A DNA stretch of 64,000 bases, taken from the NCBI GenBank assembly GCA_024741835.1, contig JAENRP010000017.1, positions 209,496 to 273,495 on the forward strand. Direction: 5' to 3'. The position numbers and the translations under genes were made by a program. The DNA comes from Diplocarpon mali (Eukaryota > Ascomycota > Leotiomycetes > Helotiales > Drepanopezizaceae). Positions within the stretch are counted from its first letter, which is position 1. Each line of letters begins with the position of its first letter. The notes beneath the pieces were generated by a model. That model searched no databases. It saw only the letters and a list, made by a program, of their open reading frames with translations, and had not been told where the DNA came from. Shown piece after piece: positions 45,927 through 57,925 of this stretch.

Positions 45927-47486
45927 ATGGCTGCTTCCTCTGGGTCTCATGGCAAAGATATCGATAGATCTTCCCCTTGGTCTGACTGGACCTGGGATAA
46001 CCGTGGATTCTGGATGTCTACTCGATTTGATTCCGCAGGTATAACTGAATATCGATATCAAATCCCGGAAACTACCGTTCAGACTCCCAGGACTCCCGGG
46101 AAAGCAGCAAGCTCTTCTATCTATAGTGACAGGGATTCAAATGCTAGGAACGATCCTTCATCTTTTTACAGAGATAGGTCTCATACCGTACATTCTACAG
46201 ATTCAGATTCGGGGCCAGCCTATACATCGCGGGATTCTCAGGATCTTCTCCTCAATAGAGCTAGTTCTTACGGCTCTTCACAATCCACTGCTGAAGATTG
46301 TTGGAAAGGAAACACATCTTCGTTCAACAACTCTCCTTCGCCCAGCCGGATGCCCGCATCAACAAATGCAGTCTTGGCATCACCTACGTCTCTCTACTCG
46401 TCTTCGGGGCCAAATTACTACCAAATTCAGCATTCCGGCGCCAAGTTCAAAACCGAAGAGCTTGCACGAGCAACGCAAGGACTGACGCTGAGCTCCCATC
46501 AGACGACACCCGAGCAAGGCGGGTCTGCTCCGTAATACTTAGATTCTTTGAGCTGATTTGTCTGTTAGGGCCACTTGAGTCATCATCAGGAGAACAACAA
46601 ATATGGCAGAAGAATGGAGGGAGGATACCGAGTGTCCCAGGTAATAAATCTTACGAGGAGCTTGACCCACGTATGATGAACCAAGCCACATGTCTACAAA
46701 ATCTCACAGATACTAGGCTATCACGTCATAGAAGACGTCAAGAAACTGAGAAAGTTCTGGAGAGTTGGTCGTGTGTTCATGATGCTCTGGAGCGAACCTG
46801 CCAGGGCCTACCGCGATGTAGGTAAATCACGAGATGGCTCACACTACAGCACAACATACCTCAACGGCAACGTCTACAGCGAGATCCGGCGCTTTGTTGT
46901 TATACGCGAGGGCCATGGAAATTGCATCTGCTCGTACGTTCATCGCCCCTATCCCCGCGATCATAGCCGAGAATTGAAACTGATGTCTCGCCATAGACCC
47001 ATTCATACCTATAACAACCAAGCGACCCTCAAACCCAACCTACCAGATGTTCAGCAGCATGCGATCATCTACACAAGTAAGAGCGCACCGCCGAGCCTTT
47101 GCTCGTACAACGACAGTGGGGAGGTGATAGCGCGGGAGGACCTGAACAAAGATCCCTTGAGAGTCATTCCCGAAGGACCTCTCCCAGAAGCGGACCTCGG
47201 TATCTACTCTCGCATCAACTACAGCAAGATATATACGGTGGAGAACTATGTCAGGGTACTGAACATCGGCTTAGTACACCAAAACTCCATGCAGAGCTTG
47301 ATTGCGAACTCTCTCGTCCGACAGAATGACCAGGCGCCGCAAGCACTGAGGAGCAAAGCAATCGGAGCGGCGTCGACCGACAACAGGGATGAGACTCAGG
47401 CGAGCGAGAATGGAGAAAGGGTCGACAGGAGCGAGAAAAATAAAGAGAAGAGAAAGAAGCCAAGTGGTTCGGGGAGAAAGAAATGA
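45927..47486 (+). CDS. DUF6590 domain protein
   Basis: The N-terminal exon starts at ATG 45927 and encodes about 200 Ser/Thr/Tyr-rich disordered residues with an early aromatic motif (WSDWTWDNRGFWMSTRF). The DUF6590 domain follows: KFWRVGRVFMMLWSEPARAY, SEIRRFVVIREGHGNCICS, then after a 63-bp GT-AG intron (46934-46996) PIHTYNNQATLKPNL, and the signature NYSKIYTVENYVRVLNIG. The tail is Lys/Glu-rich (KNKEKRKKPSGSGRKK). The middle of the gene, about 46515-46700, must contain one or two more introns because the frame changes between GGSAP and YHVIEDVKKL; I could not choose among several splice options. DUF6590 proteins are fungal, often expanded and linked by context to non-self recognition or surface proteins, but no activity is established. 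A broken paralogue lies 5 kb downstream. Confidence 0.75.
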
Positions 47487-49690
47487 TGATAATGGCGCCA
47501 CTTACTCGTGTTGCATGGAAATACGAGCATACCCTGCAAATTGAGCATGCAAACCTCCCAAGCAATTACAGCATTGGCATCAGCACTGTCATGTCTGGCA
47601 TTGGTTTCTTACAAGAGTCACAATAATTTCATATTTGAAAAGGCAAAATACGTTATCTTGCCGTCTCCACTCTCGTAGGTGTGGCTACATGGCAGGACTT
47701 GGGGGAATGATACCATAGCTGTGGGCTGAGCAGACTTGGAGTCTCGGCTCAGCTCAACTGGCTTCAATCTCCAATTATTTTATAATAATTACAAATGAAA
47801 TATGCAGGACGGATAGCGGTATAGTGCACAGAAAATATTACTTCATAACTGTCAAAGGATTTTTTTTATATCTACTCAACCCGTGTGATACAACAAAGAA
47901 ATTGAGGTCTTGAGCACCCTATTTCCTTACATGGATACCTGCGAGCCCTTTTCTCTCTTTTCTGTCATTCCTGGCAATAGCTTTCCGAGATCCAACTGTC
48001 ATGAATCTTTCCAATCTAGGGAGTATGGCGTTCAAGCGAGAAGAAACGCAATTACTGAGATCTCTGATCACTCCCAGAGCTATCTAATAGAGTAGTAAAT
48101 GTTACCTTGATCGTACGTCTACTTAATTCTCTGATCTTGCCATACTGAGAGCGCAGAGTCGCTTTTCGCTTATCAGGCCTGGGACAGGGTCGTGTTTGCA
48201 GGTGGTGAGAACCTCACTGTCAGCTCGCTTATCACGTTGGGTCACTTGACCCAGTCATGTCACGAGATGTCACGTGCAGAACTCTTCAGTGTAGCGTCCC
48301 TCCCAGGGTATGCTTCGTGCTGTCATTGTGAGAAGCCTTGAGCCATCAGCCTCATTTCCTTGTTTTGTCAAGTAAAACCGCGATCTGAACTGTCATTTCT
48401 CACAATACGACTTGGTTCCGAATCGACGTACTCGGTGACAACAGAATTCCCCACTCTCGCTTATCGGGACACGTACTGTTTACTCGCACTCTGGGATCCT
48501 GGATTTTCCTTGGATGTAAACAAAATAGCATTTGGATTCCATGGGTCGGAATTGAAGGAACGGAAACATAAGACCTCCAATCAGACCCTCGCAACTAGTG
48601 TTGAAGCTGGAAGGCCCCATAGGTTTGCTGAGCGAGAGCTGGTGCATACTCACTGGGGCCGCTGCTATTAACATCTCGTCTTGCCTCGCGCCTGATCATG
48701 CATGTACCTGACCAAGGCTGGCAAACAAGGTCTCTGGGCATTTCGGAATTACGGCCGCGGTGGCAGGGGGGAAGTCTGCAGGTAACCTGACACGACGTCC
48801 GAAATTCGGTGTTCTGGATTGTGATTTTGCCAGCGCCGACTAGCTAGAGTGAACTACAAAAGAAAGGTCAAGAGGGTCAATTGAGCTGGCGGTCTTGAGG
48901 AACCGACCATAGCCGGGGAGGTGGCTGGAAAGTGATGTCTGTGTTTTGTGTTTTTCGGTCAGAGAACAATGAGATGGAAAACCCTCACTTGCATGCACTT
49001 TGAGACAACAAAACTGGGAGTCCCGCGTCTTAGAGTATCCTCGAGATGATTATTTTGGTAGTTGCTTGAGCTTTGCCTGTAGAATTGTCCGCATGAGCTC
49101 ATCCCAGCTGCTGATAAAACGAACGCAGCATAAGGAACCTTTACACTTTGAGTCTTGATGGGATCGGTATTGAAAAAGATAACCTACTAATTATGAATTC
49201 GAGTTAAAGAATAACAGTGACCAGAGTCTTAATAAGAACCTCTATGATTTCCGGAGCGAATGGAGAATATATATTTCTCCGCTCCAGCCTCCGTCTCTAG
49301 CGACATCATATTACAGCACCAGTAATATTAAGAGCGAGTTAAGGAAGACGTAAGTATTAGAGTCCTAATAGAAGGAGATCTGAGATCTATCATCAGGCAG
49401 AGAACTGCTACTGTCTTGGTGGACTCTATTACAGAACCCTTCCTTCGCTACAACATTCTTTTATCATACAAATATAAAGAAAAGAAACCGAAAGGAGAAA
49501 CATAGAGATACATAAGCCTCAAAGAGAAGGATCTAGGTGGTATCTCGAGCCTTAGGCCCTTGCTTCTTGGTCTGCAAATTGTTCATGAAATTGAGGGAAC
49601 AACGAGTGATTATGGATAGGAGATCTTGTGAAAACTTTGGGATGGCAATAGCAGAAATTCAGATGGCAATGTATATGAGTGATCCAAGAG
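47487..49690. other. AT-rich region, no gene recognised
   Basis: About 2.2 kb after the DUF6590 gene. Only short frames with no motif. A CACGTG site occurs near 48272. No repeat recognised. Confidence 0.4.
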
Positions 49691-51820
49691 TCAAACACAA
49701 TACTTAGGTAATGGCCAATGTGTACTAAGCAAGTAATCTAAGTATCGACGGTTCAGCAAAGCTAAGGCAGTGGTTCTGATGTGGGCCGAGCGAATATTAT
49801 TAGAGACCACCCCTTCCCCCTCCAGGTTGAGAAGATAGGAAATATCGCTTGAGGTCCCCTCAAGCCAGTATTCATGGGTATAAGCACAGCGAGAACACTT
49901 AATTATCATTTCGACAAGAACTCGATGGTCAAATGCTGCTGGCCAGCTGATCAGACTTAATTTTATCCGAAAGGATTCCATCTCTTATGATTTTTGGATA
50001 GTCATTCTCTGGTGAACTTGAGCATACAAGAGAAGGTATGATCGCAAGCTTTAATGACCTCTTATCGCAATTTCCGCATATAGCGCTCGATGTAAATCCA
50101 GTCTCGCGAAGAGCTTCAGTAACAAGGCTACTGAAACTTCGAAGGTATGGTTCCTTACTAGCGGATACTGTCGTGAACCAGAACTCGAGAACATCAAACT
50201 GCCATCGAATCCCCTCATTTATTTTTCCGAATCTCGATTCGAAAATTCGTCCAAGATTATTGACGTGAAGCAGAGATATCCGTAACTGGGATTAGAGCCA
50301 TTTATCAACCGCAAATCCGGATCCTGGTGAGGCTATCTGTGGATCAAGACCCGAGGTGGAGCTCTTCGTGTGATTTATTTGGCTTCCTGGCTTCAGGAGT
50401 AATACCGGAAATCGGACGTGTTCCGAAATCTCGCTCCCAGCATTTGTTTCCGGGTCACCTGCAAGAGTCTGCTGCTCCCGGCGCTCAAAATCTGTAGGAG
50501 ATCCATCTTCATCAACAAGTCCTCGAAAAAAACATCGTTCTCTTGGTAATTCCGCCTCCGCCTGTGCTACTGCCAGCTAGTTGAGGAGTTCGTCCCGCGT
50601 GATCGCGTAGTTGTCGAGAATTCTTGATCAACTTCGGCTAGGTCGAGGTGTACCAGTCCTCTTGTTTCTTTATAATTCTCCAAGATGAACTTCTCATCCT
50701 CATAGCTGTCAAGACGCTATTGAAAAATCCTCACATCGCTCATTTTAGAAAGGTACTCTGCAACGAGTGGATGGAACTCGAGACAAATTTGAGATCCGCT
50801 GTAAATCGACGAGTCTGCGGACAGAGGCGGAACCATCTTTATTCCTGGTACAGGAACACATGACTGGCTCCGATAGAGATTATTCTAATTTTTGAAGCTC
50901 GAACTCTGGAGTGTTCAAGAAGCTTTCCAGTAAGGTTAATTCGTCCTCCAAGGGGCCATATATATCTCGGGCAATTTCACAATTGCACAGCAGCTTCTCC
51001 AAAGTTCTTTGCTCAAGATCCACGTCATTATGTCGTATATCAGGTCCCGTGCTTGTCTCGAGACTTTTGTTTCGTACGCATTTAAGGTAGTTGTCATCCG
51101 CAACTGCTTTATCCAGCTTTTTCAGTCTCCTCGATCATCCTGAAGCTTGGATCTCAGATTCCATACATCCACCCTGAGTGCTTTGATCCTCTCCCATCCC
51201 CTATCCAAGAGCTGCTTGTGATTATCTGGGAGGCTGAGGATCGCAGTACGCTTGGAGGCATTGGTATGTGACAGCGAAGACTGCACAGATCTGAGACCAG
51301 CACTTTCTCGAGGTATTACACCGAGAGATCGTTCAGTAGTGTCAATCATATGTTTCTCACCCATTTGGGGGCTTTTCCCGTGAATTAGTAATTCTGGAAG
51401 TGCCAAAATAGTGCGTGCCAGCTGTTCTGCTTCGATTCTAGTGAGCTCTTGACCTGATGGCACGATTTAAAAAGAAACAAGTGGCTTAGAAAAATGAAAT
51501 GGGGATTTTAATGTCTCCAAAAAACCTATGTCGGGGTGGCTAAGGAAGTTGGTGTTTGTTTCCTTCACTGAAATTCTCGATGTACTTCCCACTGGTCTTT
51601 GTTTGTCTACTGGATCAAATATCCCTGATCTAGGCCTTTTTTGTTGTAAAATGAAATTTGAATATATTTCTCGTTGGATCCGCGAAGTAGCTGGGCTGCT
51701 GGCTATATCTGCTTCCTGCTGGTGAGCGGCTGTCGAGCTTTTTAGAGACAAGCACGCCGGGGATTTGTTGTCCATACCGTTTTCTAGTGTTACGAACAGA
51801 AGTATCGTGGCATACCCCAA
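49691..51820 (-). pseudogene. Broken long gene of a fungal helical family
   Basis: The minus strand reads as one long protein after a few stops and frameshifts. The first part (51820-51122) is one frame with a single TAA at 51469-51467; it contains VPSGQELTRIEAEQLARTIL and ERIKALRVDVWNLRSKLQDD. A frameshift near 51120 leads to KAVADDNYLKCVRNKSLETS, CNCEIARDIYGPLEDELTLL and NTPEFELQKLE, then a TAA. The next blocks are CLEFHPLVAEYLSKMSDVRI, YEDEKFILENYKETRGLVHL and, after another shift, CFFRGLVDEDGSPTDFERRE and SEISEHVRFPVLLLKPGSQI (to about 50300). A further possible C-terminal part lies at 49981-49691. The order of RSK, DYGPLED and GLVDEDG blocks matches a fungal hypothetical family I remember, with long coiled-coil regions and no known function. 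Stops at positions where CAA would fit suggest RIP-type decay. Confidence 0.65.
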
Positions 51821-52473
51821 ATGTAAAGATTGAAGTAGTTGATAGTCGCTGGCATGCGTAGACGAGACTTAATACGGCTGTTAGATTTATATATTGACGG
51901 CGTTGAGGCTCAATACTCACGGTCTGGCTGGTGGAGAGACTAGAAAGAAGGCGGAATTCAATCAGCCATCATTGACATACCTCAGCTTCACTTTTTCCTA
52001 CCGAAAGTCATATCATACAAGTAGTTAAAGCGGCAGCACAGGCGGCTTCCCTACGAATCTCTCAAAGCTTGGCTGCCCTCTCACACCATCGTCACGAAAC
52101 GGCAGAAATTCCGCTCCAATGCCAATCAGCATACCTTGCTCGATACAAATGATGCGTTATATCTTCAGCAAATTGACTCAGATGCCACTGAGTGGCCGAT
52201 TCTGAGCCGCAACAAGGGTGCACGCGGGTAAAAGCCACGAGCTACCACAAGTATCTCGAACAGTAGAAGAAGTTGATCTCCTCGAACTACAATCAGAAAT
52301 AATAAAATATAACCACTACTTCGACCGCTCCATGGACTGCTGAATATTCTGGCCCCTGGTATGCGTGGGAATGGAGCCCTGAAGTAAATCTGTAGGCACG
52401 CAGGCGCGAAACTGGACCAAACCAAGGTATACTCTCTACGCATGCAACAGCCAGAGCTTCAAAATTGCTGACT
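51821..52473. other. Spacer, no gene recognised
   Basis: Between two broken genes that point away from each other. One open frame, 52443-52165 minus, is hydrophobic at its centre but unrecognised. Confidence 0.4.
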
Positions 52474-53729
52474 ATGGTAATAGAAGATTTAGATTGGGAA
52501 TATAGCAGTTATGAGCCAGCAGAGTCGTACCAGTCGCCAGCGTTGTCTACTCCAAGATATAGGGCTACGGATCAAGAATTGTATGATGCGATTCCCGAGT
52601 AGAGTCGTGGAATTAAAAATACTTCTCTCTAGAATTCGTAATCAGTTGGTCAAAGTAGACGGTAACGTAGTAGATTAGGTAAATTTTATTCGTTTAATTG
52701 TAACCTGCATTCGTCCTGAAGGTATCTAGCACGCTTTATTGACTCTAGCAGCTGCAACCGAAGCTCTACGGCATAGCATCCCGTCGATTGTGCCATTCAG
52801 CAGAAATGACTACACAAAAATCATAACAAATGATCCGGGAACCGTATCTGAGAAAAACAATCCAAGTATGAGCATATAAATTTTATTCCTCTGAATGAGC
52901 GTTGACGTTATGCAGACTTCAAGGTCCACTACAGCAATTCATTCGCTTTTGGAAAAATAAGAATCTTAGCTTTAAAGCCGAAAAACCAGATATTTACCAG
53001 GTGTAGGTCTTCGTAGTGCTATGGACAGAGCCAACTGGTAGCGGAGCTACATCAAGAACCTTCTTCGCCGTGCAAAAGGAATCCAAAGGCTTTGATAAGC
53101 TCAGACGATTCTTACTCATCGACAACAGGAAAGGTCATTCAATCTGCCTGTTAGTATTACTTCGAATTTTCATGCCATCCATATGCTAAGAATTTAGTCC
53201 TATTATGACATACCAGGGCAAGGCGACGACCAAGAATAGAGCGCACCCTGAGGATCATGCGCCTATTATACCAATTTTGGGTCGCAGAAAGGTCCAGAAA
53301 TTTTCCCTGCCGAGAAAAGCCGGTAAAATGACGAAACAAATCAAGGTCGATGTCAGCAATCCAGCAGACAAGTTTGATCCTCTTTCAAGGCTGAATTATT
53401 CGAAGGTATACACAGTTGAGCACAACGTGAAGGTTCGATTCATCGGGCAGGTAAACAAGCATTACGAGCAACAAGTTATGCTAGACTACAATGATACTCA
53501 TGGCCCTATCGCCAGTCGCCCCCACCCGATCAGAACATCTAGAGATCTTTCCCCGGAATATGAGACTAGCAACGCAGAGGGCGTCATTCCGGATTCAGAT
53601 GAGAAAACGGGTATTAAGAGCCAACCCGGGGACTACACAACCGAGACAGGAGAGCCATCGGCAACTTGGCAATCGGCTCCGTATGAAGATAACCACCCTC
53701 TTCAAGACCCTAGCTTGGACGATGTTTGA
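52474..53729 (+). pseudogene. Broken DUF6590 gene
   Basis: Starts with a 42-codon frame at ATG 52474 (LDWEYSSYEPAESYQSPALS) ending at TAG 52602. After a gap full of stops, the DUF6590 domain begins near 52983 as RYLPG, shifts frame by one base, and continues as VFVVLWTEPTGSGATSRTFF and KGFDKLRRFLLIDNRKGHSI. A 48-bp GT-AG intron (53150-53197) still joins well to give CLPIMTYQGKATTKNRAHPE. The last exon (53198-53729) is open to its stop and contains the signature NYSKVYTVEHNVKVRFIG. Domain order equals that of the intact copy at 45.9-47.5 kb. The shift and the stops argue that it is dead; the C-terminal exon alone could still look like a gene to a predictor. Confidence 0.7.
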
Positions 53730-56700
53730 TTCTCTGATGCAAAGAAAGAAAAATTAATAATCTTGGGCTACCGATCTACTAACCTGATGATCAAGTGGTA
53801 GTATTACACTTCGCAATTTACGTTGAGGCAGACTTCTGATGCCGGTCTATTTTCTCGCCTTATTGACACACGTCTTGTTGATGGTCTTGTCATTCAGCCC
53901 GAAAAAATTATTAAGATTTTCTTTGTTCAAAATTTACGATACTACTTTGGAAGGGCTATATATTCTTCCCGGGTCTTTTCTATTTAGAAGTAACGTTTTG
54001 ATAACCCTCTAGGCGAAAGCCATTCAATTAGTTTCCCAATCTATTTATCTTCCTACAATTATGCATTAGTGCAGACTGAAAGCTTGAACTACATCTATAA
54101 GCACATGCAGAGCTGGCAATAGTCTCATATAAGATAATGATCTTCAGCTGATGAAGCATGCATTTACATACAACGTACGACCCAAGCTGAACCATGGCAC
54201 AGGCTCACAGCAAAGAGATTCCTGACTTGTCGCCTGATTCTTATTCCCAGTTGCAGCTTCTCAACGTGATTAATATTCTCCCAACTACCAAGCATTTCTC
54301 ATAGCTGCGGTATTGAGAATTTTCAGCGTGCCCCTGATCCCAGGTGGGTCTTCGGCTGTGATAAGCGAGAACAACAAAAGGAAGTGCCTAGATATTCTGC
54401 GGAAGCAATCTACCCATCAAGTTCCTTGAAGGTAGTGAAATATGAGACTTGGAAGGTTAGAAGTGCTTACGAAACATTTTTCAGAAAATATCATATGGCG
54501 TATATGGGAATTTGCCTTGCCATACTTTGGTTTAGCCTTCTGGTAGGGGATAGCGGGGCTTGGTGGCCCTGGGCGCCAAAGGCACATCGAATCCAATTCA
54601 CTTTATCAATTTTTACATAAAGCTTTCTTTTAACGGCTGCCTAAAAAGGGGCGTTCATTGTCCTAAGAGGAGGGAAAAAACCCTGCTTCAAGCCTAACAA
54701 TGCTTTAAGCGAGGTTTACAGATGTTAGCGCCAACTCCGGTTCATACCGACCAAATATAGGTCAGGTCTCATACGTCTGTTACTGGACTCAGGAGAGTTT
54801 CTGATTCGCTGCAATCTGAATTGCAGGTCCAGGCAGATGCAGATAGCCCAGAAACGGCTATAACATTTATCAGCAGTCTTGCAACTCGAAGCTGGCTTCC
54901 ACAGACGTGCCCTACGATATCACGGCCCGAGCCTAACCGTACCACGGTGCAATTCTGCACTTATCACATCGCTCTCCTAATGCTTTCCGACCCGTTGCTA
55001 GCGTTTGAAATATCCTCTTCCCAGGGTACACGGGTGGAAAGAGGGGTCTTGCATAAGGCTAACTGCATCGTATCTCTAGCAAAAGTGTGTTTGCACTTAT
55101 CTGTCTATAGTGGTGTATAGGCTCTAAAATAACACTCGCAGTCTGCTGACGACTTAGTAGTGAGTGTCACCAACTAGTAAGACTTCACCTATTCAAGCCC
55201 GCGGGATTTGCTGTCCTAACCTCACACTTCCTACGATAGCGGTACAAAATGATAACCATGCCATACATGGAATCGATTGATGTGGCTGCTTCAAGATATT
55301 TGAGAAATATTTAGAGTTCATGCTGAGCAATTGATTTGGCAATAATATTCTTTTTTCCAGTCTCAACCGGAAGGTCTTCCAGGGACGCCCAGTGGCGGCT
55401 GCATTGATACAGCGAAGCTGGCGAGTGTGAATACAGGTTATAATTCATTTTCATATGATAAGTGACGACTGGAGCTGTAAATAATCCCAACTGATGAGAT
55501 AACGTCCCTGGCAGTATTACGGGGTGCCTAGAACAATTCAAGTAAGATGAAATTGCACGCTGGCCATTGCTAGTACGCGATGCCCTCTATGGCTTGCAGA
55601 AATCTCACTTATAATTCCCTTTTCTAATACGCTCAATACAGTGCTCATTTTGTTTCAATCAATGTCTTGAAAATTTATCTTTGTTAAAAATAGCCGGATA
55701 TTCTTATTAAAAGACCAATCTCTGTACACTTTCATATGTCAGAACAGAGATACTGAATAGAATTAATAGTATGGCGAAAATCTCTTCACTACATGGCTAG
55801 ATTGCTTTCGATACGCTCCATGAATTGAGCCCCTACGGCCAACATGATAGTGGCTCAATCATGATTTGCCTAATGGAATCCATAGTCATTAAATCTGCTG
55901 TTAAGATGCTTGATACTGGATTCCAAGAGACGGTTTTGTAGTGAATGCCAAAGGCCTACCTACCAGTTGATGTTGAAACGGCAAGTGTCCCTTCTCCATC
56001 CTGACTGCCGATGCGTATAGTATCGCGAAAGCTGGGCTTTGGCGGTCTTGGATAACTGTAGTGATCCACAAGGGTGCTTCAAGCTTCTCTTTTGAATCCT
56101 TTCATGTTTCTATATACATAGATCAGGCCCCGACTTCTGCCATCTCAAGACTCTGGCTTGAGCCATATCTCACAGGTGGCCTAATACTCAAATAAAGATT
56201 CACGATAAGGCCGCATACTTGAATAGGGAGAATAATAAATGCACATTAAGGCGAATTCAAGCAATCATCCAAGGGGTTACAAGTAACATCTAGCGCCGAA
56301 TTAAGATTACTGCAATACTAGCACTGCCACTCTGATGACCAAGTGTGTTCAGCACAACATGCAATATTCTTTAGACCAAACCGCATGTCTTCTGGTTGTT
56401 TGTAGACGATTTATTTCGGTTTGTGCAAATCTTGCGCTCTTTGGGGCTTTTATAGGGGATGTGTTAGCCTGTGGACAAGGAAGCATACGGCCAGGCTCCT
56501 TCTTTCTCTCTTCTCTCGTTTTTCTCCTCTGTTTTCCCTCCATAGCTCGCTCTTGAAACTATTGATTCACAGATGCAATAGCTCTAATATGGCTCGAGAG
56601 GCGTCATTAGATTGCGTGTCTTACAGTTGTCCCTGTAAGCACCTTTGGGCTTACTATGCATAAACAATGAACCGATGTTCTCCCAGGGCTAGGCTTTTTC

Positions 56701-57447
56701 GCTTATGTTCTGCTTGATCTTGAAGATGCATAGCCACGATTTCTGCCTATTGTTTAGAGCAAGCTACAGCTTGGTATTTTTAATTTCCTTCCACTTGAAT
56801 ATATGGTATTACATAAAACAACAATTACAAAAGTATATATATGATTGCATAGCAAATTCACGAGTTCGTTTTCTATAAGAATAGGAAGAAAAAACGGTTT
56901 TACTGTTACTTACTACTTTCTAGAAATCCTGGTAGTGACTTGACAGTCTATTTCTCCCAGCGGCGGATAACTAAAATATAAACAAGCAGGTGTATAGCTC
57001 ACCGCATAGAAATATTTCTCCAAATAGTTGATCTTGGAAAATTTGCACTTACGATGTCTTTCTCCCTACATAATATTCACATGTATTTAATCGGTAATGC
57101 TGCTATTGCACCCTCCGCTCCAATTTACTCTGCTACAGACTAGTATGACTCCGCCCCCTTCGCGCCTCCTCCGCCCTACTTGACAGCTTCACCGCAGGCA
57201 CCCGTATTGCAACTACATGGTAAACCGAATCCAAGCGCATCTGCCAACAATCGCTCACGAGGTAATCCAAGCTGTCCCTCGTCACCCCAAGGCGCAGTCC
57301 ACCCACCAATCACCAGCTTCAAATGTGACCTCTGACTTTACGTGAAGCGCTCTTTCGCAAGCGCCACCAAGGCAGATCGCCATCCTTCCAAAGCTTCCAC
57401 GGGTCTTCGGTGACAGCCCTACGCTTACGTCTTACCCATATCCATTC
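53730..57447. other. AT-rich region, no gene recognised
   Basis: About 3.7 kb with many short frames. The frame 54384-54620 plus has one hydrophobic segment (MAYMGICLAILWFSLLV) but no recognised motif. The frame 55541-55311 minus looks slightly protein-like. Neither is supported well enough to call. Confidence 0.4.
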
Positions 57448-57454
57448 TATAAAA
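57448..57454 (+). promoter_or_regulatory. TATA box of the Gly/His-rich gene
   Basis: TATAAAA, 60 bp upstream of the start codon at 57514, in a short GC-richer island. Spacing fits a core promoter for a strongly transcribed small gene. Confidence 0.6.
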
Positions 57455-57513
57455 CAAGAGACGGCCCTGTAGTTCCGACTCTCTGGATATCAAGCAGAAG
57501 AAAGCAGTGAAAG

Positions 57514-57925
57514 ATGTGTTTCGGCAGCAAACCAAAACCTCAGTACTATGGCGTCGGTGCGAGGCCCGCGCAGTATAACCCCTACCCGCAGGCGCCTATG
57601 AGGTGTGTCGACTTCTTCTATTCTGTATATGATTCGTGGTTTTGCGACAGTTGTATGGGAGGAGCGGACTGGCTGACGATCGAGTAGGAAGAGTAAAAAT
57701 GGGAATTTGAAAATTGTCCCGATCTACCCCGATAATTACGCTGGCCACAGTGGTAGACATCATGGTCATCATGGAGGGTTCTTTAGTTGTGGGCATCATG
57801 GGGGGCATCATGGTGACGGCGGAGGGGGCTTCTTTAGTGGTGATGGTGGGGGAGGAGGCGATGGAGGCGGAGGCGGAGGCGGCGGCGGAGGAGGCGATGG
57901 CGGCGGCGGCGGTGGTGGATGCTAG
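57514..57925 (+). CDS. Small Gly/His-rich protein with MCFG start
   Basis: Two exons (57514-57602, 57688-57925) with an 85-bp GT-AG intron and a CTGAC branch site give 108 aa. The start is MCFGSKPKPQYYGVGARPAQ, and the splice join reads MRKSKNGNLKIVPIYP. The rest is built of HHGHHGG-type units (five His pairs) and then long glycine runs broken by aspartate, ending GGGC. There is no signal peptide or membrane segment. Cys-2 and the basic N-terminus could be a lipid-attachment site, and the His-rich stretch could bind metal; both are inferences. Fungi have many short proteins with MCFG starts and low-complexity tails of unknown role. The gene stands alone in AT-rich DNA with its own TATA box. 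An overlapping frame 57714-57995 is a shadow. Confidence 0.7.
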
